64,000 bases of DNA, from assembly GCF_027587175.1 (NCBI RefSeq), contig NZ_JAPCID010000023.1:1-64000 (forward strand), read 5' to 3'. A program made the translations under genes and the position numbers. Shown here one piece after another: positions 50,899-58,881 of this stretch (position 1 is its first letter; each line of letters begins with the position of its first letter). This DNA comes from Solirubrobacter deserti (GTDB taxonomy: Bacteria > Actinomycetota > Thermoleophilia > Solirubrobacterales > Solirubrobacteraceae). The notes under the pieces are model-generated. The model did not search any database. It was given only the letters and a program-made list of their open reading frames with translations, and was not told the origin of the DNA.

Positions 50899-51536
50899 GC
50901 TCAAGCGTGCGCTTCACCGAGGAGATGCTCGGTCACATCACCTTCGGCGAGACCGACTTCGCCCGCGGAGCCCGGCCGGACGGCGAAGGCGCGGCCGCCT
51001 TCATGTTCCACCTCACGATCGAGGTGGCCGACGTGAATCACTTCGGGAACGATCCCCTGAGAGCCGCGGACGCTCGTGGCTGGGTGCATTGCGATGCACT
51101 GGGCGGCCAACTTCCCGTCGTCAACGGTTGGTTCAACCTGTTCGTCGACCAGGACGGGAAGCCGGGCGTCAAGCACATGCTCTATCGGCTGTGGTTCTAC
51201 GACGGCGTCGGGCACCCGCTGACGATGATCGGGCACAAGGTGGTCGCGAACGACGGCGGCTTCGACCTGTGGAAGGACACCACCACGCTCTTCACCCGCG
51301 TCCTGCGCGGGCACGTGCCCGAGGGCGCCGACGAGAGCGCGGAGATCGTCGGGTCCGGGATCATCATCATCCGGATGCGTGACTTCGCCAAGCAGCTCAC
51401 CACGTTCCGCGCCTCGGGCCCCGGCCTCGGCGCCCAGCTCGGTGCGCTCGTGAAGTTCGGCGTCATCTTCGTCCAGCAGCTGGCTCAGGTGTACCTACGC
51501 AGGGGGTCTCGCAAGCGTGTCGCCGCGCAAGGCTAA
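50895..51536 (+). CDS. GMC-oxidase-associated domain protein
   Basis: 213 residues starting MSSSVRFTEEMLGHITFGET. Strand-rich: AAFMFHLTIEVADVNHFGND, GWFNLFVDQDGKPGVKHMLY, TMIGHKVVANDGGFDLWKD. I recognise this as the middle domain of bifunctional GMC oxidase/hydrolase proteins, here free-standing. Biochemical role not known; perhaps lipid binding. Translated with the oxidase; the next gene overlaps its end by 20 bases. Confidence 0.75.
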   Translation: MSSSVRFTEEMLGHITFGETDFARGARPDGEGAAAFMFHLTIEVADVNHFGNDPLRAADARGWVHCDALGGQLPVVNGWFNLFVDQDGKPGVKHMLYRLWFYDGVGHPLTMIGHKVVANDGGFDLWKDTTTLFTRVLRGHVPEGADESAEIVGSGIIIIRMRDFAKQLTTFRASGPGLGAQLGALVKFGVIFVQQLAQVYLRRGSRKRVAAQG

Positions 51537-52254
51537 GCGCCTCAAGGCCGCCGAGGCGGCCAGAACCAAGTCCAGCGGCCGGACCCACGTCCTCGGCATC
51601 CTCGCCGGCGGCGCGGTGATCACGGTCTTCGGCGCGGAGCTGACCCGCGTCTGGCGGCTCGGGACGCTTCCGCGCTCGCGCCAGATCACGTCCGAGGACG
51701 ACCGCCGCTCCAGGCCGGTCGAGGCCGTGATGACGCTGCGCGAGGGCTACGCCGTCTCGCGCACGCGCGAGAACGCCCTGTTCAACATGCTCGCGTCCTT
51801 CACCGTCGCGTTCGGCATCACGCGCGCGATCACGTGGACGATCCGCGAGAAGGGCGGCTTCGGCCCGATCAAGGACGTCGTGGTCGGCGACACGCACATC
51901 CACCATTTCCTACCGGGCGGCATCCTGGCGCTGGCCGCCGGCGGCGTCGCGATCGGCACCAAGGGTGAGCACCTGGACAAGTACCTCGCGTTCCCGTTCG
52001 GCGTCGGCGTGGCGCTGGTCCTCGACGAGTCCGCGCTGCTGCTCGAGCTCGACGACGTCTACTGGACCGAGGAGGGCGTGCTGAGCATCCAGATCGCGTT
52101 CGCCGCGATCGCGCTGCTGTCCGCGCTCGCCTACCTGATCCGGATGATCCGGCACTCGGAGGCGCAGGACACCGAGTCCGACTGGGAGCTCGCGGCCAAG
52201 GCCTGGGACGACCTCCAGATGAGCTCTGGAGGCGTCCCGGGAATCGGACTTTGA
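51517..52254 (+). CDS. Multi-pass membrane protein, unknown function
   Basis: 245 residues from a GTG at 51517 overlapping the previous gene. Lys/Arg-rich N-terminus, then five helices (about 24-43, 88-107, 130-150, 155-175, 185-207). A conserved-looking VVGDTHIHHFLPGGILAL contains three His that could bind metal or be catalytic in the membrane; LVLDESALLLELDDVYW follows. I do not recognise the family. Context suggests lipid or sterol chemistry with the GMC oxidase. Confidence 0.75.
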   Translation: MSPRKAKRLKAAEAARTKSSGRTHVLGILAGGAVITVFGAELTRVWRLGTLPRSRQITSEDDRRSRPVEAVMTLREGYAVSRTRENALFNMLASFTVAFGITRAITWTIREKGGFGPIKDVVVGDTHIHHFLPGGILALAAGGVAIGTKGEHLDKYLAFPFGVGVALVLDESALLLELDDVYWTEEGVLSIQIAFAAIALLSALAYLIRMIRHSEAQDTESDWELAAKAWDDLQMSSGGVPGIGL

Positions 52255-52269
52255 AGGCAGGACATCCGC

Positions 52270-52294
52270 TCCGCCCCACCCCGATCATCCGACC
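52270..52294 (+). repeat. 25-bp G-quadruplex-prone convergent-gap repeat, copy C
   Basis: Same 25-mer as at 44850 and 47992, in the 45-bp convergent gap, five bases before the stop codon of the 52300 gene. Minus strand reads GGGGTGGGGCGGAGCGG. Confidence 0.85.
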
Positions 52295-52299
52295 TTAAG

Positions 52300-53484
52300 T
52301 CACCCGTCTGACGCGTCGACGAGGCGCGGGCCGTAGGCCGGCGGGGCGATCAGGAAGGCGACGCCGAAGCCGGCCATGATGCCGACCATCAGGGCGCCCA
52401 CCCACAGGGTGGGGTCCCAGCCGATGCCCTTGTCGAGGGCCAGGATCCCGTAGTAGGAGATCCACAGCACGGCGGCGGCGATCGGGCCCGCCGTGCGGAT
52501 GCCGCCGAGCGTGAGCCGGTCCTTGCCCGACCGGCTTTGTACGACGTCGATCGCCAGGCCCGCGAGCACGAGCGGGATGACCAGGACCCAGTCGCGGTAC
52601 TCGGTCATGATGCTCGCGAGCAGGCCGTATCCGGTGAACACCAGCGTCATGGCGCCGAACGGGACACGCCACCGGCGCAGCATCAGCAGCGCCGGGCCGA
52701 GCAGGATCAGCGTCGTGATGATCATCGACGCGATGCCGTGTGAGGCCGCGTAGTAGTAGAACGGCCACTGGTCGTCGCCGTAGCCGGTCAGGCCGGCGTT
52801 CAGCGAGACGGTCTGGTCGTCGAAGTCGTCCTTGAACTGCGCCTGGTAGTCGGCGACGAAGTCGCTGGTCGGCGTGACGTTGGTCATGAACGCCGACAGG
52901 TACATCGTGATGAAGCCCGAGACGCCGATGAACAGCGTCGCGGAGATCAGCACGGGCAGGAAGCCCTTGAGGTCGGGCGTGATGTCGGCCTTGGCCCACA
53001 TCGAGCGGATGCCGGTGGAGCTCACGAGCAGGCCGCCGAAGAACAGCAGCAGGTGCGGCGGGGAGTAGATCGCGTCCACGCCGACCTCGAAGCCGTAGGC
53101 GGCGTGCCAGATGAAGTCGGTCGGGCCGCCGAGGGCGAGCGTGAGCAGGCCGAGGATGGCGACGCCGTAGCCGACAGGGATCGCCTTCAGGTCCGGGATC
53201 AGCGACTTGCGGGGGTCAGCGCCGGCCGCGAGCTGGTACTTGGTCACGAGCAGGCCGATCCAGACGCCGATCGCGGTCATGCCGGCGTACAGGAACAGAT
53301 GCGGGAGCGACCAGAAGGACTCCTGGCCGGTCTCGTTGTTGTGGCCGCGCCCGTCGAAGAACATGGCGATGATCGGCCAGACGGTGAGGGAGGCCGTGAT
53401 GAGGTCCTCCTTGTAGGTGGTGACGGGGCGCTCACCTCGCGCCGCCGCGGGGGCGCTGCGCGCCATCTGGGTCAGACCCGACAT
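52300..53484 (-). CDS. Polytopic membrane protein, unknown function
   Basis: 394 residues, nine to ten predicted helices, starting MSGLTQMARSAPAAARGERP with AAGGAAAAGGG just upstream. FFDGRGHNNETGQESFWSLP near the first helix and YSPPHLLLFFGGLL are distinctive His-containing segments at the membrane surface. Not recognised. It begins 13 bases after the MMPL gene stop and is probably co-transcribed with it. Confidence 0.8.
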   Translation of the reverse strand: MSGLTQMARSAPAAARGERPVTTYKEDLITASLTVWPIIAMFFDGRGHNNETGQESFWSLPHLFLYAGMTAIGVWIGLLVTKYQLAAGADPRKSLIPDLKAIPVGYGVAILGLLTLALGGPTDFIWHAAYGFEVGVDAIYSPPHLLLFFGGLLVSSTGIRSMWAKADITPDLKGFLPVLISATLFIGVSGFITMYLSAFMTNVTPTSDFVADYQAQFKDDFDDQTVSLNAGLTGYGDDQWPFYYYAASHGIASMIITTLILLGPALLMLRRWRVPFGAMTLVFTGYGLLASIMTEYRDWVLVIPLVLAGLAIDVVQSRSGKDRLTLGGIRTAGPIAAAVLWISYYGILALDKGIGWDPTLWVGALMVGIMAGFGVAFLIAPPAYGPRLVDASDG

Positions 53485-53497
53485 CCCTTTTCCTTTC

Positions 53498-55666
53498 TCA
53501 GACGACCGCGGTCGCGGTCCGCTCCTCGTCAGCCAACTGGTCCGACTCGAAGTCGGCGTCCGGCAGATACTTCTCCAACCACTTGGGCACCCACCAGTTC
53601 CAGTCGCCCATCAGCTCCATCGTCGCCGGCACCAGGACGAGCCGGACGAGCGTCGCGTCCAGCGCGATCGCCACCGCCAGCCCGAGCCCGATCTCCTTCA
53701 CCTGCGGGACGCCGGTGGTGGCGAAGATGCCGAAGACGACGACCATGATCACGGCCGCGCTGGTGATCACCTTCGCGCTGCCCTGCAGGCCTTCGGCGAC
53801 GGCGCGGCGGTTGTCGCCCGTCGCCAGGTAGCGCTCGCGGATGCGCGAGAGCAGGAACACCTCGTAGTCCATGCTCAGCCCGAACACGATCGCGAGCAGC
53901 AGCGGCGGCGTGACGACGTTGACGTAGCCGCGCGCTTCGTACCCGGTCCAGTCGAACCAGCCGTACTGGAAGAACATGACGAGCACGCCATAGGCGGCCG
54001 CGACCGTCAGCAGGTTCATCAGCACGGCCTTCAGCGGCAGGATGACGCTGCGCAGGACCAGCAGCAGCACGAGGTAGCTGCAGATCATCACGAACAGGAA
54101 GATCTTCCACAGGTTCGCGGCGACGAGGTCGTTGAAGTCCTCCTGCTGGCCGGTGTAGCCGCCGATCTGGACGCTGCCCACGGTGCTCGGGCCGCCCTCG
54201 GCGCGCAGGCGGTCCAGCAGCGCCGTGGTCGACGGCGCCTCCGGGTCCTCGCGCGGCACGACCTTGTAGAGGACGGCGCGGTTGTCGGAGGAGAGGATCG
54301 GCCCCTCGACGCGGGTCACGCCTTCCGTGCCTTTGAGCTGCTCCGCGTAGGCGAGCAGCGCGTCCTCCCTGCCGGTGAGCTCGGAGCGGCTGTCGACGAC
54401 GACCAGCAGCGGCGCGGACTCGCCCGCCGGGATCTGCTGCGCGGCGAGCTCGAAGCCGACGCGTGTCTCGTGCCCCTCGGGGAACTGGCGCAGCGCGCCG
54501 TTGCCGAAGTCGAGTGAGAGCGCGGGGATGGCGAGCGCGAGCAGGATCGCCGCGGCGCCGACCGCGCTCAGCGTGCTGCGCTTCATCACCGCCGCGGTCC
54601 AGCGCCGCCAGAACTGGCGGGACGGCCGCTGCCCGAACAACAAGCCGGTGACGCTGACGATCTTCCCGCGGCCTTCCACGCGCGGGCCCGCCCACGCGAT
54701 CAGCGCGGGCAGCAGCGTGACGGCGGCGAGGACCGACAGCGCGACGACCGTGATCGCGCCGATCGCGAGCGAGCGCATCGCGGTCGAGTCGAGCAGGAAC
54801 AGCCCGGCGAGGCTGACGATCACGGTGACGCCGGAGAAGACGACGGTCGCGCCGGAGGTGCGCATGGCGATGTCGAGCGCCTGCGCCTGATCGTGGCCCG
54901 CCGCGACCTCCTCGCGGTAGCGGCTGAGCACGAACAGGCTGTAGTCCACGGCCACGCCGATGCCCAGCATCGACGTGATGTTGGTGACGAACACCGACAT
55001 CGTGAGCGCGAGGCTGAGCAGGTAGATGATCGCGCCGGTCACGACCACGGCGGCGACGGCGAGCGCGGCTGGGAGCAGCGCGGCGAGCACGGTGCCGAAG
55101 ACCGCGAGCAGGACGATCAGGATCGCGGGGAAGCCGGTCAGCTCCGCGTGCTCGAGGTCCTCCTGCTGGAGCTGCTGCATGCCGGCCCACAGCGCCTGCT
55201 GGCCGACGACGTAGTGCTGGACGCCGTCTTCGACCTCGTCCACCTTCAGCTCGGCGCGCAGGTCCTTGGCGGCCTGCAGGATGTCGTCGGCGACGCCGTC
55301 GACCACGAGCGGGAGGACGATCACGTCCCGCGTGGCGGCGGCCTGCTTGGCCGTGGCCGCCACCTGGGGGTCGACTTCGGCGTGTTCGATCGGCTTGGCG
55401 ACCGCGACGACGCGGTCGACGGCGGCGGCCAGGTCGCCTTCGCCCTTGTCCTCGAGCACGATGCCGAGGCCTTCGCCCTGCTCGTGGTGGAAGCGGCTGA
55501 GCGCTCGGTCGACCTCCGAGGAGCCGGAACCGGGGACGTCGAAGCCGCCGCTCGTGAGGTTGCTCGTCTGCTGCGCCATCAGCGGCACCGCCGCGACCAC
55601 CAGCACCAGCCATCCCAGCGCGACGAGCTTCCGGCGTGTCCGCACGAACGCTGAGAGTCGGTTCAT
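53498..55666 (-). CDS. MMPL-family RND transporter 1
   Basis: 722 residues with the RND duplicate layout: one helix, a loop of about 150-170 residues, six helices, then the same again. Typical motifs MLGIGVAVDYSLFVLSRYRE in the first half and IVFGLSMDYEVFLLSRIRER in the second carry the proton-relay Asp-Tyr pairs. MMPL proteins export lipids or related metabolites in actinobacteria. A TTG at 55678 is an alternative start. Paralogue of the gene at 61163. Confidence 0.93.
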   Translation of the reverse strand: MNRLSAFVRTRRKLVALGWLVLVVAAVPLMAQQTSNLTSGGFDVPGSGSSEVDRALSRFHHEQGEGLGIVLEDKGEGDLAAAVDRVVAVAKPIEHAEVDPQVAATAKQAAATRDVIVLPLVVDGVADDILQAAKDLRAELKVDEVEDGVQHYVVGQQALWAGMQQLQQEDLEHAELTGFPAILIVLLAVFGTVLAALLPAALAVAAVVVTGAIIYLLSLALTMSVFVTNITSMLGIGVAVDYSLFVLSRYREEVAAGHDQAQALDIAMRTSGATVVFSGVTVIVSLAGLFLLDSTAMRSLAIGAITVVALSVLAAVTLLPALIAWAGPRVEGRGKIVSVTGLLFGQRPSRQFWRRWTAAVMKRSTLSAVGAAAILLALAIPALSLDFGNGALRQFPEGHETRVGFELAAQQIPAGESAPLLVVVDSRSELTGREDALLAYAEQLKGTEGVTRVEGPILSSDNRAVLYKVVPREDPEAPSTTALLDRLRAEGGPSTVGSVQIGGYTGQQEDFNDLVAANLWKIFLFVMICSYLVLLLVLRSVILPLKAVLMNLLTVAAAYGVLVMFFQYGWFDWTGYEARGYVNVVTPPLLLAIVFGLSMDYEVFLLSRIRERYLATGDNRRAVAEGLQGSAKVITSAAVIMVVVFGIFATTGVPQVKEIGLGLAVAIALDATLVRLVLVPATMELMGDWNWWVPKWLEKYLPDADFESDQLADEERTATAVV

Positions 55667-55714
55667 GGCGGTCTGCAACAGAGCGCGAGCATAACCGCGC
55701 CCGATACCGGTGCG

Positions 55715-56719
55715 CTAGCCGTTCGACGAGATGTGCCGCGCGACGAGCGTGGCCGCGGCGGGCGCTCCCCGGACGAAGCCGAAGAACGGGCCGAAGTCCG
55801 CGGTCGCGGTGAAGCCGGGCAGGTAGAGACCGGGCCGCGCGACGGACTGCATGTGCTCGTCCAGCCCGGGCGTCGCGAGCGGCGGCAGGTACGGGACGCG
55901 GGCGAGATCGGCCTGGTAGCCCGTCGCGAGCACGATTCGGTCAGGGCGCAGACGTGTGTCATCACTTAGGCGGACCTCGCCATTGAGTGCGACGACGTCC
56001 GCTTCGGCGTGCACGTGCACGGCCTGGATGCGCGGCGCGAGCCAGGGTTCGAGCGTGAGCCGGCCGACCTCCCAGAAACGCCGCGCGATCGCCGCCTGCT
56101 CGGTCGCGGGCAGCCGGCGCCAGTAGCCCGGGACGTCGAGCGTCGCTTGCACGTGCTCGTTCACGAAGTCCCAGCTGGTCGGGGCAAAGCGCGGCTGCGG
56201 GTGGCGGTGCACGACGTCCACCCGGGCCGCGCTGTGCTCGAGCAGCAGCGCCGCGGTCTCGTAGGCGGACTGGCGGCCGCCGACGATCAGGTACTCGGCG
56301 CCCGCCGCGTCGCCGAAGTCGACGTAGTCGCAGGTGTGGACCTCGTCCGTCGCCCACTCGGGGCGGTGCTGGAAGTACGCGACGCCCGGTGCGGCGACGA
56401 CGATCCCGTCTGGCAGCTCGGTGATCTCCTCCGCGATAGGCTCGATGCCGGCCTGGTCCTGGAACCACTGCGCGTAGTCGAGGAACAGCCCGACCGGGAT
56501 CGGGTCCGGCGGGTCGGGGCAGAACGCGCGGAACGTCAGCTCGCCCGCCGGGTCCATGTGCCAGTCGGGCCCGCTGCGCAGCAGCATCCCGTCCGGCATG
56601 TGGTCGCGCCAGAACCCCATCGGCTTGCCGTAGACGGTCGCTGAGATCCCGCGGTCGCGCAGCGCCTTCGCCGTCGCCAACCCGTACGGGCCTGCACCGA
56701 TGACAACGACCTCGCTCAC
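55715..56719 (-). CDS. NAD(P)-binding flavoprotein monooxygenase-like
   Basis: 334 residues from a GTG. FAD motif VVVIGAGPYGLATAKALRDRG and NAD(P) motif EYLIVGGRQSAYETAALLLE, with LATGYQADLARVPYLP near the end; two-dinucleotide-binding flavoprotein of the N-hydroxylase/FMO-like class, shorter than typical Baeyer-Villiger enzymes. Substrate unknown. Its start codon lies in the left arm of the palindromic repeat. Confidence 0.85.
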   Translation of the reverse strand: MSEVVVIGAGPYGLATAKALRDRGISATVYGKPMGFWRDHMPDGMLLRSGPDWHMDPAGELTFRAFCPDPPDPIPVGLFLDYAQWFQDQAGIEPIAEEITELPDGIVVAAPGVAYFQHRPEWATDEVHTCDYVDFGDAAGAEYLIVGGRQSAYETAALLLEHSAARVDVVHRHPQPRFAPTSWDFVNEHVQATLDVPGYWRRLPATEQAAIARRFWEVGRLTLEPWLAPRIQAVHVHAEADVVALNGEVRLSDDTRLRPDRIVLATGYQADLARVPYLPPLATPGLDEHMQSVARPGLYLPGFTATADFGPFFGFVRGAPAAATLVARHISSNG

Positions 56720-56763
56720 CTAAAGCAACCTAAAGGGGTCAGACCCGTTAATGTTTCTTTAGG
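56718..56763. repeat. GGGGTC palindrome, copy 3, filling an intergenic gap
   Basis: Outer arms ACCTAAAGCAAC / GTTTCTTTAGGT (one mismatch) enclose CTAAAGGGGTCAGACCC, the same core as at 4030 and 4127 with a decayed right side (GTTAAT). The element spans the whole gap between the thiolase stop and the flavoprotein GTG and contributes bases to both. Confidence 0.75.
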
Positions 56764-57877
56764 TACGCAGGAGGATGGCTTCGCCCTGGCCGCCGCCGCC
56801 GCACAGGGTCGCGACGCCGAGCCCTCCTCCGCGCCGGCGCAGCTCGTACGCGAGCGTGAGGATGAGGCGTAGGCCCGAGCCCGCGAGCGGATGGCCGAGG
56901 GCGACCGCGCCGCCGTTCACGTTCACCGTGTCCAGGTCGAGCTCGAGCGCGTCGGCGGAGGCGAGCACGACGCCCGCGAACGCCTCGTTGATCTCCCACA
57001 GCGCGATGTCCGCCGGCGCGAGCCCGAAGCGCGCGAGCAGCTTCGTGCTCGCTTCGGCCGGGCGCAGGTGCAGCGTCGAGTCCGGGCCCGCGACGACCGC
57101 GCGGCCGACGACCTCGGCCAGGAACTCCGGCGCGCGGTCGGCGGTGGTGATCACGGCCGCCGCGGCGCCGTCGGACACCTGCGAAGCGTTGCCCGCCGTG
57201 ATCGTGCCGTCCGGCGTGAACGCGGGCTTGAGCGCCGCGAGCGCCTCATAGCTCGTCTCGCGCACGCCCTCGTCGCGCTCGAGCTCGGCGAGCGGCGCGA
57301 TCTCCTCCGCGAGCCGCTCACGCCCGGCCAGCGCCTTGGCGTGCGAAGCCTCCGCGAACCGGTCCTGCGCCTCGCGCGTGACGCCGAGCCGCGCGTTCTC
57401 GGCGTCGGACATGCCGCCCATGCCCTCGTCCGCGATCGAGCAGTAGAGCCCGTCGTGGACCATCACGTCGACCATCGCCGCGTCGCCCATCTTCACCTGC
57501 GGCCGCATCCGCACCGCGTGCGGTGCGCGGGTCATCGAGTCCAAGCCACCCGCCAGCACGGTCGTCGCCTCGCCCGAGCGCAGCATCGACGCCGCCAGCG
57601 CCACCGCGCTCATCGACGCCAGGCACACGTCGTTGAGGGTGATGCCGGGCACGGTCCGCTCCACGCCGCCCAGCAGCGCCGCCCGGCGCCCCGGGTTCTG
57701 CCCGTTCGCGGCCTGCAGCACGTTCCCGACCGCGACGTAGTCCGGCTTCAGGTCCGTGCGGGCGAGCGCCGCCCGCACGGCGTGCGCCCCGAGCTCCACC
57801 GCGTCCACCTTCGCGAGTGCACCGTTGAACTTTCCGATCGGCGTACGCGCTCCCGCCGCAATCACCACGCGCTCCAT
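56759..57877 (-). CDS. Acetyl-CoA acetyltransferase (thiolase)
   Basis: 372 residues starting MERVVIAAGARTPIGKFNGA. Nucleophile Cys in TLNDVCLASMSAVAL (about residue 88), NEAFAG, GGAVALGHPLAGSG (His) and the second Cys in CGGGGQGEA. The family's condensation/cleavage of acetoacetyl-CoA is expected. The family usually runs to about 390 residues, so it is slightly short. Its stop codon falls in the palindromic element at 56718-56763. Confidence 0.93.
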   Translation of the reverse strand: MERVVIAAGARTPIGKFNGALAKVDAVELGAHAVRAALARTDLKPDYVAVGNVLQAANGQNPGRRAALLGGVERTVPGITLNDVCLASMSAVALAASMLRSGEATTVLAGGLDSMTRAPHAVRMRPQVKMGDAAMVDVMVHDGLYCSIADEGMGGMSDAENARLGVTREAQDRFAEASHAKALAGRERLAEEIAPLAELERDEGVRETSYEALAALKPAFTPDGTITAGNASQVSDGAAAAVITTADRAPEFLAEVVGRAVVAGPDSTLHLRPAEASTKLLARFGLAPADIALWEINEAFAGVVLASADALELDLDTVNVNGGAVALGHPLAGSGLRLILTLAYELRRRGGGLGVATLCGGGGQGEAILLRT

Positions 57878-57898
57878 CACCGCGGATATGGTCGCAGC

Positions 57899-58774
57899 AT
57901 GAAGCGGCTCCTGATCCTGACCTGGCTGATGCTGTTCTCCCGCCGCGAGCCCGTCTCGCGCACCCCGGCGGAGGTGGGCCTGGACTTCGAGCCCGTCTCG
58001 TTCCCGGCCACCGACGGCGTGGACATCAAGGGCTGGTTCGTGCCGGCGAAGGGCGAGGGACCCAAGCCCGCGATCGTGTTCGTGCACGGCTGGATGTGGA
58101 ACCGGCTGGGCAACGTGGCGGGCAAGGCGCCGATCGACGACCGCGACGTGGACTTCCTGCCCGCCACCAAGGCCCTCGTGGACGCGGGCTACAGCGTGCT
58201 GATGTACGACATCCGCGGCCACGGGGAGAGCGCGCGGGGCCGGAGCCTGCTGTCGTTCGGGCCGGTCGAGAAGCGCGACTTCGTCGGCGCGGTCAACTAC
58301 CTGCGCACCCGCGCCGACGTCGACGGCGAGCGGATCGGCTCGATCGGCATCTCCATGGGCGGGACGATCGCGCTCTACGGCGCACCCGAGTGCCAGCCGG
58401 TCAAGGCCGTGCTCGCCGTGCAGCCGGCCAAGGTGACGACCTTCAACTACAACTTCGCGCTCGACCAGTGGGGCCCGCTCGGTCCGGCGATCGTCGCCCC
58501 GATCGAGCTCATCTACCGGATCGCGCGCACGCCGCCGCCGAGCGTGCAGGACCCGGGCGAGCCGGCCAAGCGGCTGGACGGGACCGTCGTCAGGTACGTG
58601 CAGGGCACGGGCGACCGCTGGGGCACGATGGTCGACGTGCTGCGGTTCGCGGAGGGCACGCCGACCCTCGACGGGCCGGTCGTGCACTACCCCTCCAGCG
58701 GCCGCTACGACGGCTACCGCTACGTGTCCGCGGAGACCGACGACATCGTCGACTTCTTCCGGCGCAACCTCTGA
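57899..58774 (+). CDS. Alpha/beta hydrolase, membrane-anchored
   Basis: 291 residues starting MKRLLILTWLMLFSRREPVS with a hydrophobic N-terminal anchor. FVHGWMWNRLG oxyanion loop, nucleophile elbow IGISMGGTIAL, and later Asp/His positions (DGPVVHYPSSGRYDGYRY). Likely esterase. Divergent from thiolase with a 21-base gap. Confidence 0.87.
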   Translation: MKRLLILTWLMLFSRREPVSRTPAEVGLDFEPVSFPATDGVDIKGWFVPAKGEGPKPAIVFVHGWMWNRLGNVAGKAPIDDRDVDFLPATKALVDAGYSVLMYDIRGHGESARGRSLLSFGPVEKRDFVGAVNYLRTRADVDGERIGSIGISMGGTIALYGAPECQPVKAVLAVQPAKVTTFNYNFALDQWGPLGPAIVAPIELIYRIARTPPPSVQDPGEPAKRLDGTVVRYVQGTGDRWGTMVDVLRFAEGTPTLDGPVVHYPSSGRYDGYRYVSAETDDIVDFFRRNL

Positions 58775-58802
58775 AGAAGTCCACGATAAGTGGCTTAGGA
58801 TG

Positions 58803-58870
58803 ATCTAGATAATGCTGTGCGGACGTTTACCCGTCACTCCAAATACAGCATTATCTCGATTACGATAATC
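58803..58870. repeat. AT-rich inverted repeat before the AAA ATPase gene
   Basis: AGATAATGCTGT (58807-58818) and ACAGCATTATCT (58845-58856) are perfect inverted arms 26 bases apart, extended by ATC/GAT with one mismatch; GATTACGATAATC (58858-58870) is a second small inverted repeat right after. The 107-bp gap is strikingly AT-rich for this genome. Could be an operator, attenuator or remnant of an insertion. Confidence 0.6.
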
Positions 58871-58881
58871 TTCCTAATGTC

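Noticed and set aside
58803-58860. Miniature transposon with terminal inverted repeats
   Set aside because: Arms of 12-16 bases around a 26-base centre are too small for a mobile unit, and I saw no clear target duplication; described only as an inverted repeat.
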